Source of the DNA: Geothermobacter hydrogeniphilus
Lineage (GTDB): Bacteria; Desulfobacterota; Desulfuromonadia; Desulfuromonadales; Geothermobacteraceae
NCBI RefSeq assembly: GCF_002898515.1
Contig: NZ_PPFX01000033.1
Location: 1-42,280, forward strand
Reading direction: 5' to 3'
DNA: 42,280 nucleotides
Part shown: positions 7,392 through 15,484 of the stretch, in pieces
Layout: each line of letters starts with the position of its first letter
How positions within the stretch are numbered: position 1 is the first letter of the stretch
Position numbers and translations under genes: made by a program
The notes under the pieces: model-generated
What the model was told of the DNA's origin: nothing
Seen by the model: only the letters and a program-made list of their open reading frames with translations
Database searches by the model: none

Positions 7392-8993
7392 ATGAAGACG
7401 ATTCTTGCGTTGCTGCTCGCCGGAGTACTGATGGTACCCGCCCTGGCGTTCGGTACCTCGATGGATGACCTGGAGAAAAAGATTCAGGATCTCAATGAGC
7501 AGATCAACGACCTGCAGGACCAGATCGACAAGAACACCATGCACTCGGCCACCGACCGCATCAGCTTCTATGGTGACCTGCGTGCCAAGGCCGATTCATT
7601 GCATTACAAGGACCTGACCAACGTCCAGCCGGCGTTTGTCAACGACCCCGGCACCGGCCTGCTGGTGCCCAACTTCAACCCCGACGGTACCCTGAAACGC
7701 AAGACCGACGACTTTGACAACAACCTGCTCTACACCACCCGTCTGCGGCTGGGCATGAAGGCCAAAGTGGCCAGGAATGTCAAATTCCACGGCCGCCTGC
7801 TGATGTACAAGAACTGGGGTGATTCGACCGGGGTCAAGGTGTTCGATTCCTGGAATTCCTTCACCATGGACGGCACCAACAGCGGCAACACCACCGGCGA
7901 TTTCCTGCGGGTGGAACGCGCCTACTTCAGCTGGAGCGATATCGGCCACAGCAACTTCTATCTCTCCATCGGCCGTCGTCCCTCGACTTACGGACCGCCG
8001 ACCAACATCCGTGAAAATGAGATGCGCGGCGGCACCCCCTCGGGGCACCTGGTCAACTTCAACTTCGACGGCATCACCGTCGGCTACAAGCTCGGCAAAA
8101 TCACCGGCTGGGACGGCCAGGTGGTCCGTTTCTGCTACGGTCAGGGGTACGAGTCCGAATTCGGCAACGGCGAACTGTTCAATGAAATAGACCTCGAAGA
8201 CACCCATCTCGGCGGTTTCAACATCGATCTGCTCAATGACGGCACCAACTTCATCCAGCTGACCCTGTTCGGCGCCAAGGACATCACTGACGGCTTCAAA
8301 GGCGTGCTGGCGGTTCCCAACAGCTTCCTGCCGGCCAGCTTCCAGGCCGCCATCTTCCCCGGCTTCAACATGCTGACCCGGGTGCAGGCGACCCACAACA
8401 TCGGCGACGAGCTGCTCGGCGGTATCGGCTTCATGCGTGAAGAAGACAACGGCATCAAGTGGTTCACCAGCCTCGGCTGGACCCGCACCGACCCCAATGG
8501 TGAAGCCGGCCTGTTCGGCGGCCTGAACAAGGATGCCGAGATGATCCCGGTCGACGCCAACGGCAATCCGGCGACCATCGGCGTGGACGCGGTCGCCTTC
8601 GCCCCGACCGGCAGGACTCTCGACGACAGTGCCGAGAACGGCTACTCGATCTATGCCGGCGTCCAGGTTCCGGCGCCGATGGGCAAGCTGGGTCTCGAAT
8701 ACAACTACGGGTCCAAATACTGGCTGCCCTTCACCCAGGCCCAGGACGACATCGTCGGCAGCAAGCTCTCCACCCGCGGCCATGTCGGTGAAGCTTATTA
8801 CATCGTCGATGTCAATCCGCGCATGTTCATGAAGTTCGGCATCATCTACTACGACTACGAGTACACCGGCAGCGGTGCTCCGGTCGGCGAACCGAAGAAG
8901 ATCGATGATGTCAAGGACGGCAAGGCGTATTCCATGCTGCCCGCCATTGACAAGGTCTATGACATCAATGCCTCGATAACCGTCAAGTTCTGA
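7392..8993 (+). CDS. DUF3373-like outer-membrane beta-barrel protein
   Basis: This encodes a 533-residue secreted protein. A signal peptide (1 to about 20, ending ALAFG) is followed by a short coiled coil (MDDLEKKIQDLNEQINDL, then two more heptads) and by long alternating strands rich in aromatic and glycine residues, ending in a terminal phenylalanine typical of outer-membrane barrels. The pattern resembles the DUF3373 proteins of Geobacter-type bacteria, in which the coiled coil may anchor in the periplasm. No heme motif is present, so it is not itself a conduit cytochrome. AGGAGG at 7379-7384 fixes the start. It follows the cytochrome by 52 bases and is separated from the catalytic subunit by a very stable hairpin. 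A substrate-channel role is inferred only. Confidence 0.8.
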   Translation: MKTILALLLAGVLMVPALAFGTSMDDLEKKIQDLNEQINDLQDQIDKNTMHSATDRISFYGDLRAKADSLHYKDLTNVQPAFVNDPGTGLLVPNFNPDGTLKRKTDDFDNNLLYTTRLRLGMKAKVARNVKFHGRLLMYKNWGDSTGVKVFDSWNSFTMDGTNSGNTTGDFLRVERAYFSWSDIGHSNFYLSIGRRPSTYGPPTNIRENEMRGGTPSGHLVNFNFDGITVGYKLGKITGWDGQVVRFCYGQGYESEFGNGELFNEIDLEDTHLGGFNIDLLNDGTNFIQLTLFGAKDITDGFKGVLAVPNSFLPASFQAAIFPGFNMLTRVQATHNIGDELLGGIGFMREEDNGIKWFTSLGWTRTDPNGEAGLFGGLNKDAEMIPVDANGNPATIGVDAVAFAPTGRTLDDSAENGYSIYAGVQVPAPMGKLGLEYNYGSKYWLPFTQAQDDIVGSKLSTRGHVGEAYYIVDVNPRMFMKFGIIYYDYEYTGSGAPVGEPKKIDDVKDGKAYSMLPAIDKVYDINASITVKF

Positions 8994-8998
8994 CCCGA

Positions 8999-9037
8999 GC
9001 GGGCAAAGGGGGAGGGACAGCCTCCCCCTTTGCCCGC
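8999..9037 (+). terminator. Very stable intercistronic hairpin (17 perfect base pairs)
   Basis: Bases 8999-9015 and 9021-9037 are perfect inverted copies around the loop GACAG. The hairpin starts six bases after the barrel-protein stop codon. No T-run follows, so it is more likely a partial terminator or a 3'-end stabiliser that lets the cytochrome and porin outnumber the enzyme. Confidence 0.75.
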
Positions 9038-9094
9038 CCAGACGCATCCAAGTATCTGAATTAATCGAACAAACAAGGAGCAAAGGAGTCTGCC

Positions 9095-11293
9095 GTGTCC
9101 CTGATCAATAAAAAACTGAGCCGACGCCGTTTTCTCGGCATGTCGTCCTGCACCCTCGCCACGGCGGTGGTCGGCTCACAGGTCAAGGTTCTGCACGCCC
9201 TGGCCAAAAACGGAGACGTCACCACCCCGCAACGGGGCAAGGATGACGATGTTTTCACCAGCTGCGGCATGTGCGTCAACAAATGCGGCGTCATTGCCCG
9301 GGTCCGCAACGGCGTCATTGAAAAACTCGACCCGAACCCCAACTTCATCAAGAGCCGGGCGATGCTCTGCGCCCGCGGCAATGCCGGGGTCGGCGTGGTC
9401 TATGATCCCGACCGGCTCAAGTACCCGCTGATCCGCACCGGCAAGCGCGGCGAAGGCAAGTTCCGCCGCGCCGGCTGGAAGGAAGCTCTCGACCTGGTGG
9501 CGAAGAAGATGAACGAGGTGGCGGAAAAATACACCCGCGCCGGCGTCATGTTCGCCTCCACCGAGGGAACCTACCAGGATCATTTCTTCATGCAGCTGGC
9601 CGAATGTTTCGGTTCACCCAACAATGTCCGCCACCCGACACTGTGCCTCTCCTCCAACATCCAGGGGTTCATGGCGACCTTCGGCACCAATCCGACCCCG
9701 GACGTTCTCAACGCCGACTACATCATCATGAGCGGCGCCAACCGCAGCGAGGCCCTGATCACCCCCGACTCCATCGATATGCTGAAAGGGGACGGTGGCC
9801 GGCGCAAGCTGATCTACCTCGACCCCCGGTTCACCAAGACGGCGGCCAAGGCCGACCAGTGGTATCCGATCAAGGCCGGCACCGACCTCGCCTTCGTCCT
9901 GGCGATGATCAACGTCATCGTCAACGAAGGCCTCTATAACCGCACCTTCGTCAAGGAGAACTGCGTCGGCTTCGACAAGCTGGTGCCGCACGTCCGCAGC
10001 TATACCCCGGAATGGGCCGAGCGGGAATGTGAAATCCCGGCCGCGGATATCCGCCGTATCGCCCGCGAGTTCGCCCTGGCGGCACCGAAGGCCATCTATT
10101 ACCACGGACGGCGCTCCTCCTTCATGGCCAATGATACCCAGTTGCGTCGCGGCATCGCCATCCTCAACGCCATCATCGGCAACTGGGATGTCAAGGGCGG
10201 CATGGTTCCCAACAGCCGCATCAAGATCGGCAGGCACGATTACCTCGCGCCCTGGTACGACGATGTACCGGACCGACTCGATGCCGGCAGCGTCGCCTAC
10301 CTTTCGGAAAACGACGGCGCCTGGGTTCCGTTCCGTGACCGGGTGCTGGCCGGCAAACCCTATCCGGTCAAGGGCATGATGGTCTACAAACAGAACGTGC
10401 TGGCCTCGGTTCCCGACCGCGCCAGGAGTCTGAAAATGATGGACCAGATGGACTTCATCTGCACCATCGACATCACCATGAGCGATACCGCCTGGTATTC
10501 TGACGTGGTCCTGCCCGAAGCGACCTACCTCGAACGCCAGGATCCGCTTGAATCGATCGGCGGCATTCTGCCGGTAGTGGTCTGGCGCCAGCCCTGCATT
10601 AAGGCGATGTTCGAAAGCAAACCGAACATCTGGATCATGAAGGAAATTGCCAAACGCCTCGGCAATGAAGTCGCCGAACAGTTCCAGTTCACCATCGAAG
10701 AGGTGATCCAGACCCAGGTCAAAGGACAGCCGCAGATCCTCAAGGCCCTGCAAACTCAGGGCGTCTACTATGAAAAAACAGATCCGACCTACGGCAGGAC
10801 CCTTGGCAAACGGCTCCGCACCAAGAGCGGCAAAGTCGAGATCTATTCGGAAAAATATGCCAAAAAGGGGCTGGACCCGCTACCGGTCTATGAAGCACCG
10901 AAAACAACCCCGGCCGGAAAATACCGTCTGCTGGTCGGTCGTCACGCCTTCTTCACCCATGGCACGACGTCAAACAACCCTTACCTGAACGCCATCATGC
11001 CGGAAAACACCCTCTGGCTGAATACCGAAGAGGCCAGACGCCGGGGATTGCAGAACGGCATGCGGGTCACCGTCCGCAGCGAGGTGGGCGCCCAGACCCT
11101 GAAGCTGGAGGTGACTGACAAGATCCGCCCCGACTGCGTTTACATGGCGCACGGTTTCGGTGTCCTGTCGAAAGGACTGCGAACGGTTTATGGCAAAGGC
11201 GGCTGTGATGCCGCCCTGATCGGCAGCAGTTACGACAAGATCAGCGGCAACGCCGCTCTGCATGAGACCTTCGTCCAGATCGAGCGTGCCTGA
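9095..11293 (+). CDS. Molybdopterin oxidoreductase catalytic subunit (PsrA/PhsA-like), Tat-exported
   Basis: This 732-residue protein belongs to the DMSO-reductase superfamily. A twin-arginine signal (SRRRFLG, residues 9-15) directs folded export to the periplasm. Cys57, Cys60, Cys64 and Cys92 bind the N-terminal [4Fe-4S] cluster. Cys184 in HPTLCLSS is the candidate molybdenum ligand, as in polysulfide and thiosulfate reductases. The rest follows the bis-MGD fold through to the C-terminal cofactor-binding domain (GRHAFFTHGT). The GTG start at 9095 has AGGAG six bases upstream. With the next two genes it forms a catalytic-ferredoxin-NrfD complex of the complex iron-sulfur molybdoenzyme type. 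The substrate (polysulfide, thiosulfate, selenium or arsenic oxyanion, other) cannot be read from sequence. Confidence 0.92.
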   Translation: MSLINKKLSRRRFLGMSSCTLATAVVGSQVKVLHALAKNGDVTTPQRGKDDDVFTSCGMCVNKCGVIARVRNGVIEKLDPNPNFIKSRAMLCARGNAGVGVVYDPDRLKYPLIRTGKRGEGKFRRAGWKEALDLVAKKMNEVAEKYTRAGVMFASTEGTYQDHFFMQLAECFGSPNNVRHPTLCLSSNIQGFMATFGTNPTPDVLNADYIIMSGANRSEALITPDSIDMLKGDGGRRKLIYLDPRFTKTAAKADQWYPIKAGTDLAFVLAMINVIVNEGLYNRTFVKENCVGFDKLVPHVRSYTPEWAERECEIPAADIRRIAREFALAAPKAIYYHGRRSSFMANDTQLRRGIAILNAIIGNWDVKGGMVPNSRIKIGRHDYLAPWYDDVPDRLDAGSVAYLSENDGAWVPFRDRVLAGKPYPVKGMMVYKQNVLASVPDRARSLKMMDQMDFICTIDITMSDTAWYSDVVLPEATYLERQDPLESIGGILPVVVWRQPCIKAMFESKPNIWIMKEIAKRLGNEVAEQFQFTIEEVIQTQVKGQPQILKALQTQGVYYEKTDPTYGRTLGKRLRTKSGKVEIYSEKYAKKGLDPLPVYEAPKTTPAGKYRLLVGRHAFFTHGTTSNNPYLNAIMPENTLWLNTEEARRRGLQNGMRVTVRSEVGAQTLKLEVTDKIRPDCVYMAHGFGVLSKGLRTVYGKGGCDAALIGSSYDKISGNAALHETFVQIERA

Positions 11294-11319
11294 GACGCGA
11301 AACAAGGAGTAACGCCACC

Positions 11320-11877
11320 ATGAAGAAAGATAAACGCTACGCCATCGTGCTCGATACCAGGCGCTGCATCGACTGCAAAGCCTGCACGGTGGCCTGCAAG
11401 ACCGAAAACAACGTGCCCCTCCCGGAAGACACCTGCCGCAACTGGGTCACCGAGGAGCCCCTGCGGGGCAGCTACCCCAACCTGGGGCAGAGCTTCGCTC
11501 CCAGCCAGTGCAACCAGTGCGAGAACCCGCCCTGCAACAGCGTCTGCCCGACCAGCGCGACGGGGATTACCGAGGGCGGCATCGTCACCGTCAACCCGGA
11601 CAAGTGCATCGGCTGCAAGTACTGCATGCTCGCCTGTCCCTATGACGCCCGCTACTACAACGAGGAAACCGGCGCCATTGACAAATGCACCTTCTGTATT
11701 CAACGCCTGGCAGTCGGACGGATTCCCGCCTGTGTTGAGACCTGTCCGACCAAGGTGCGGACCTTCGGCGACCTGAATGACCCCTGCAGCGAGGTTTCCA
11801 TCCTGCTGGCCAAGAACCGGCACCGGGTTCTCAAGCCGGAACTGGGGACCAAACCCTTCCTGTTCTATCTGATTTAG
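11320..11877 (+). CDS. Four-cluster ferredoxin subunit of the molybdoenzyme (PsrB/NrfC/DmsB type)
   Basis: This encodes a 185-residue electron-transfer subunit with sixteen cysteines in four ferredoxin-type groups: 16/19/22/26, 64/67/72/76, 96/99/102/106 and 123/126/138/142. These bind four [4Fe-4S] clusters that wire the catalytic subunit to the membrane quinone site. It has no signal peptide of its own, so it is presumably exported as a complex with the Tat-signal subunit. All cluster cysteines are intact. It lies 26 bases after the catalytic gene and 10 bases before the membrane subunit, with a good ribosome-binding site (AAGGAG). Confidence 0.95.
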   Translation: MKKDKRYAIVLDTRRCIDCKACTVACKTENNVPLPEDTCRNWVTEEPLRGSYPNLGQSFAPSQCNQCENPPCNSVCPTSATGITEGGIVTVNPDKCIGCKYCMLACPYDARYYNEETGAIDKCTFCIQRLAVGRIPACVETCPTKVRTFGDLNDPCSEVSILLAKNRHRVLKPELGTKPFLFYLI

Positions 11878-11887
11878 GAGAAGACCT

Positions 11888-13039
11888 ATGTCAACCATTG
11901 CCAAAAAACCCGGCCAGCTGCTCTGGTTCGCACTGCTCAGCCTCTGCCTGATCGCGGCTGCCGGCGCAGCCGGCTACAGCTTCATGGTCGGCCACGAGCA
12001 GGCCTTCAACGTCAACCGCGGGGTGCCCTGGGGAATCCTGATCGCGACCTATGTGTTTCTGGCCATCTCCTGCTCCGGACTGTGCCTGATTTCCAGTCTC
12101 GGACACGTGTTCGGCTTCCACGAATTCACCCTGATCAGCAAGCGGGCCATCCTGCTGGCCATCCTCTGCCTGATGGGCGCCTTTGGTGCCATCGGTCTGG
12201 ACCTGGAACATCCCTTCAACATGATCTACACCCTGCTGTCGCCCAACTTCAGTTCGGGGATCTGGTGGATGGGGACCATCTACGGTATTTACCTGGGAAT
12301 CCTGGTGGTCGAGTTCTATGCCCTGATGACCGACAACCACAAACTGTCGATCGTCACCGGCTCTCTCGGCTTTCTGTTCGCCATCGCCGCCCCGTCGGTC
12401 CTCGGTTCGGTCTTCGGCCTGACCCTGGCGCGCCCCTTCTGGCACGGGTCGTTCATGCCGGTCTACATCATCATCACCGCCCTGGTCTCCGGCACCGCCC
12501 TGATCATCATGGTCATGTACTTCCATCATTTCGTGCGCAACCTGGAGATGGATAAACAGGACCGGCGCCTGATCCGGCTGCTGGGCCGCATCCTGGCGCT
12601 GATGATCTTCGTCCTGATCTTTTCCGTGTTCTGGAATGTCATCGTCGGTCTCTACGGCAAGCAGCCCGGACACTACGAACCGGTCATGGCCCTCATCTCC
12701 GGGAAACTGTCACTGAATTTCTGGATGGGAGAAATCATCATCGGCCTGGTGGTGCCGCTGCTGCTGCTGATGCGCCATGACCGCACCCCGTTCAGCACCA
12801 TGATGGCCAGCCTGCTGGCCCTGATCGGCATGTTCTTCATGCGCTACGACATGACCATTGCCGGCCAGCTTTACCCGCTGAGGCTGCAGGAGTACGGGCT
12901 GGAGGACGGGCTGTTCAGCTACTCACCGTCACTCAGCGAAGTGCTGATCGTGATCGGTTGCCTGGCCTTCAGCGCCTTCGCCTACACCCTGGCGGAAAAA
13001 CTGCTCAAGCTGGACACCGACAGAGAACAGCATTCCTGA
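11888..13039 (+). CDS. nrfD: NrfD/PsrC-family quinone-reactive membrane subunit
   Basis: This encodes a 383-residue integral membrane protein with about nine or ten hydrophobic helices and a cytoplasmic-type short N-terminus (KKPGQ). It matches the NrfD/PsrC family, which anchors molybdoenzyme complexes and exchanges electrons with menaquinone. Family-like features are NRGVPWGI near residue 45 and GLDLEHPFN with GIWWMG around 100-125. It contains no heme motif. AGGAG at 11876-11880 precedes the ATG. Together with the two upstream genes it makes a complete three-subunit complex; direction of electron flow (reductase or dehydrogenase) is not shown by sequence. Confidence 0.93.
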   Translation: MSTIAKKPGQLLWFALLSLCLIAAAGAAGYSFMVGHEQAFNVNRGVPWGILIATYVFLAISCSGLCLISSLGHVFGFHEFTLISKRAILLAILCLMGAFGAIGLDLEHPFNMIYTLLSPNFSSGIWWMGTIYGIYLGILVVEFYALMTDNHKLSIVTGSLGFLFAIAAPSVLGSVFGLTLARPFWHGSFMPVYIIITALVSGTALIIMVMYFHHFVRNLEMDKQDRRLIRLLGRILALMIFVLIFSVFWNVIVGLYGKQPGHYEPVMALISGKLSLNFWMGEIIIGLVVPLLLLMRHDRTPFSTMMASLLALIGMFFMRYDMTIAGQLYPLRLQEYGLEDGLFSYSPSLSEVLIVIGCLAFSAFAYTLAEKLLKLDTDREQHS

Positions 13040-13052
13040 TCCGACAGGCTGT

Positions 13053-13131
13053 CGCCTGAATCCGTGGGTTCCTGCCGGGCAAGAGCAAACGACTTGCGCT
13101 CTTCTCCGGCAGGGGCTCACCGATTCAGGCG
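13053..13131 (+). terminator. Long composite hairpin after the NrfD gene
   Basis: A 79-base extended stem-loop. CGCCTGAATC (13053-13062) pairs with 13122-13131, GTGGGT with GCTCAC (two G-T pairs), CCTGCCGG (13071-13078) with CCGGCAGG (13106-13113), and AAGAGC (13081-13086) with GCTCTT (13098-13103). No T-run follows. It may end or stabilise the molybdoenzyme message ahead of the next gene. Confidence 0.7.
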
Positions 13132-13174
13132 GCGTTGTTCTCACGTGGAAACATGAACCGGCGACGGGGAGGAA

Positions 13175-14236
13175 ATGATGCTGCAGATACTGCTCCTGAT
13201 CCTGCTCATTCCTGTTAATCTGCTGGCCCAGCCGATCGACATCGGCGAACCCTTTCCGGAACTGCCGCTGAAGGCCCCGGCGACCGATGCCCAACGGTCC
13301 TACCTCGGCATCGGCGAACAGGATCATTTCCGTCTCAGCGACATTCCCTCCGACGTGGTCCTGGTCGAGGTGCTCAACGTCCTCTGTCCCCACTGCCAGA
13401 AACAGACCGCGCCCTACAACCGGCTCTTCGAAATGATCGAAAAGGATCCGCAGACCCGCGGCCGGGTGAAAATGCTCGGCATCGCGGTCGCCAACTCACC
13501 GGCACAGATCGAAGACTTCGTCACCGTCTACGATGTCGCCTACCCGATCATCGCCGACAGCGATTTCAGCCTGCACATGGCGATTCGCGGCGGTCCGACC
13601 CCGCTGTCGATCTATGTCCGGCAGGCCGGTCCCGGACAACCGGGCATGGTCGCCGGCAGCCATCTCGGCGAAGACCGCGACCTCCCCCCGCTGTTCGCCT
13701 ACCTCAAGGAACTGATCAGCATGCGGGCCGCCGACTTCGAAGGCCTGGCCGACCCGCCGCAACCGGTCTATCCACCACCACTGCGGATTTCCGAAAGCCG
13801 CCTGCGACAACGCATTCAGAAAGGATTCTCCCGACTGGGCCGGATGCGGGAACTGCACCGACTGCAACTGCCCTCGCTGGACCGGGTCTATGCCGCCATG
13901 GTCGACGGACGCCCCCTCTACGCCGCGGTCATCAGCCGCCGGGCGATATGCGACGTCTGTCACAACGTCCATTTCCTGGCGTTCTTCAATCTCGAAGGCA
14001 AACTGCTGGCCTTCGAACCGCTGCACCTGACCCGCTACGGCAATGAATTATGGGATGAACAGGAGGTGGAACAGATGCGCCGCCGGGTGGTCGGCGGACA
14101 GCTGGGGAGGGGATGGACATTCGATCCCGAGGTCGACGCGGTGAGCAGCGCGACCATGACCTCGGCGATTATTTTCGACAGCCTGCGACGGGGTTCAAAA
14201 CTGCTGGAGGAGATCCGCCGGGCGGAAACGAACTGA
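13175..14236 (+). CDS. Secreted redox protein: thioredoxin-like domain with CxxCH and a flavinylation-type motif
   Basis: This encodes a 353-residue protein with a signal peptide (about 1-19, LLAQP). Residues about 25-190 form a TlpA-like thioredoxin fold with Cys71-Pro-His-Cys74. The C-terminal half resembles FMN-binding domains. It holds C259-D-V-C262-H263, a heme c attachment pattern, and DAVSSATMTS at 321-330, close to the Dxx(S/T)(G/S)AT signature where ApbE links FMN to the threonine (Thr327 here). Whether heme or flavin is really attached is unproven; the CxxCH may be fortuitous. GGGAGG just upstream fixes the start. It follows the molybdoenzyme genes on the same strand and may be an accessory electron carrier or maturation factor. 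Confidence 0.75.
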   Translation: MMLQILLLILLIPVNLLAQPIDIGEPFPELPLKAPATDAQRSYLGIGEQDHFRLSDIPSDVVLVEVLNVLCPHCQKQTAPYNRLFEMIEKDPQTRGRVKMLGIAVANSPAQIEDFVTVYDVAYPIIADSDFSLHMAIRGGPTPLSIYVRQAGPGQPGMVAGSHLGEDRDLPPLFAYLKELISMRAADFEGLADPPQPVYPPPLRISESRLRQRIQKGFSRLGRMRELHRLQLPSLDRVYAAMVDGRPLYAAVISRRAICDVCHNVHFLAFFNLEGKLLAFEPLHLTRYGNELWDEQEVEQMRRRVVGGQLGRGWTFDPEVDAVSSATMTSAIIFDSLRRGSKLLEEIRRAETN

Positions 14237-14260
14237 CAGTACCCGTCATATCCTCCAGGA

Positions 14261-14857
14261 TCAGGTCAACTTTTCCAGCCAGGCCGACTCCTGCCGGACG
14301 AAGACCAGCAGCGCCCGCGCCGCCCAGGGATAGAGGCCGTCACCCAGGGGCCGCAGCCGCTCACTGAAAGGCTCCAGCCAGGGCAGCAGCAGGGTGGTGA
14401 GAAAGTCCCGCTGCGCGGTCGTCATCTCCCGCACCTTTTCCAACTGCCGCTCCGAGAGGCCATCAACTTCCCTGCCGACCAGGAAATAGAGATACTCCAG
14501 TTCGGTGCTGAGGAAATCGGCGGGTTCGCCATCATCGTCGAGACTGAGCCCCCGGGCGCGATAGCAGTCGGCCACCCGGACTGTCGACGCCCCCATCAAC
14601 CGGCCATCGTCATCAAGATAAACGGAACCATACAACGGCGCCGGAATTCCTCCCTGACGGGCAATAAACAACCCGGTGTACTCCTCCTGCAGATCGGCAA
14701 CGTTCTGCGGAACATCAACCGGCCCGGGAAGCTGCAGCCAGGCGGCGATCTCGTCAATCCTGCCGGCGGCGATCTCCTGCAGCAATCCGGCATCCGGGTA
14801 TCGGAACAGCTGGGAAAAAAAACGATAAACCTGCAGCCTCTGGCGAACATGCAACAT
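14261..14857 (-). CDS. torD: TorD/DmsD-family molybdoenzyme chaperone
   Basis: This encodes a 198-residue, all-helical cytoplasmic protein of the TorD family. Such proteins bind the Tat signal of a molybdoenzyme, hold it until the cofactor is inserted and then release it for export. The signature region EPADFLSTELEYLYFL matches the family E-P-x-D-H-x-x-x-E-L-x-F/Y motif except that the histidine is phenylalanine. AGGAG lies nine bases upstream of the ATG at 14857. The gene converges on the redox gene (24-base gap) and diverges from tatA. The clear client is the catalytic subunit at 9095. Confidence 0.85.
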   Translation of the reverse strand: MLHVRQRLQVYRFFSQLFRYPDAGLLQEIAAGRIDEIAAWLQLPGPVDVPQNVADLQEEYTGLFIARQGGIPAPLYGSVYLDDDGRLMGASTVRVADCYRARGLSLDDDGEPADFLSTELEYLYFLVGREVDGLSERQLEKVREMTTAQRDFLTTLLLPWLEPFSERLRPLGDGLYPWAARALLVFVRQESAWLEKLT

Positions 14858-14887
14858 CGGGCGGCTCCTTTCAATCGGGCAAATATA

Positions 14888-14916
14888 TAGATATACGAAT
14901 ATAATTGGAAATGCAA
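14888..14916 (-). promoter_or_regulatory. Candidate promoter of the TorD-type gene
   Basis: On the minus strand TTGCAT (14916-14911) is followed after 17 bases by TATCTA (14893-14888). The surrounding 30 bases are almost pure A and T with alternative -10 choices, so the exact box is uncertain. Confidence 0.4.
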
Positions 14917-14959
14917 CCGGTTTCTGTCACCGGCTCACCGTAAACGCTGAAAAGATTTA

Positions 14960-14988
14960 TTGTTTTTTACCACATTTCAGTGTATAAA
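14960..14988 (+). promoter_or_regulatory. Candidate promoter of tatA
   Basis: TTGTTT at 14960-14965 and TATAAA at 14983-14988 are separated by the optimal 17 bases. Transcription would start near 14995, about 25 bases before the tatA start. Confidence 0.55.
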
Positions 14989-15020
14989 AGCAGCATTCCA
15001 GCGGAGGAGGCTAAACCATC

Positions 15021-15224
15021 ATGTTCGGACTCGGCACACAGGAACTGGTCATTATTCTGGTCATCGTTCTGGTGATCTTCGGCGCGGGCAAACTGCCGCA
15101 GGTCGGTGGAGCGCTCGGCAAGGGCATCCGGAATTTCAAAAAAGGGATGAACGACGCTGACGAGGATCAGGAGCTTGAACGGATCGACGACGAGAAAAAG
15201 GACGACGAAAAGAAAGACAGCTGA
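15021..15224 (+). CDS. tatA: Twin-arginine translocase subunit TatA/E
   Basis: This encodes a 67-residue protein with the TatA plan: a very short N-terminus, one membrane helix ([14 protein letters not shown]), the conserved [14 protein letters not shown] hinge, an amphipathic helix with GIRNFKKG and a charged tail. TatA multimers form the passage for folded proteins with twin-arginine signals. No tatB or tatC is present in the window, so those must lie elsewhere. GGAGGAGG precedes the ATG. Its position beside a TorD-type chaperone and a Tat-dependent molybdoenzyme suggests a dedicated or extra copy. Confidence 0.95.
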   Translation: MFGLGTQELVIILVIVLVIFGAGKLPQVGGALGKGIRNFKKGMNDADEDQELERIDDEKKDDEKKDS

Positions 15225-15258
15225 AACCACGAGATCGCGGTTGCAGCCTGAAAAAATA

Positions 15259-15298
15259 AAAACAGCCCGTCCCTGTTCATCAGGTGGCGGGCTGTTTT
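15259..15298 (+). terminator. Intrinsic terminator of tatA
   Basis: AAAACAGCCCG (15259-15269) pairs perfectly with CGGGCTGTTTT (15288-15298), with a further CCTG/CAGG pairing in the loop and a TTTT end. It lies 34 bases after the tatA stop. Confidence 0.85.
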
Positions 15299-15484
15299 GT
15301 GTAAATCCGAATCAGTGAGCCCCTTGTCGGCGGATAGCACAAGTCATTGACCTGCCTGAGCTTCCCAAAAATCACCAGCGAACTCTATGGGTGCGCTTCA
15401 GATTTTCGGAAACCTCATTCAGATCAAGCACTTGCACTCTCCATCCAACAGGAACTCACAGATTCAGGATTGATCGCACTGTCT

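Noticed and set aside
7596-9083. Long minus-strand frame opposite the barrel protein gene
   Set aside because: It is a high-GC antisense shadow with valine/aspartate/glycine-rich composition and no family features.
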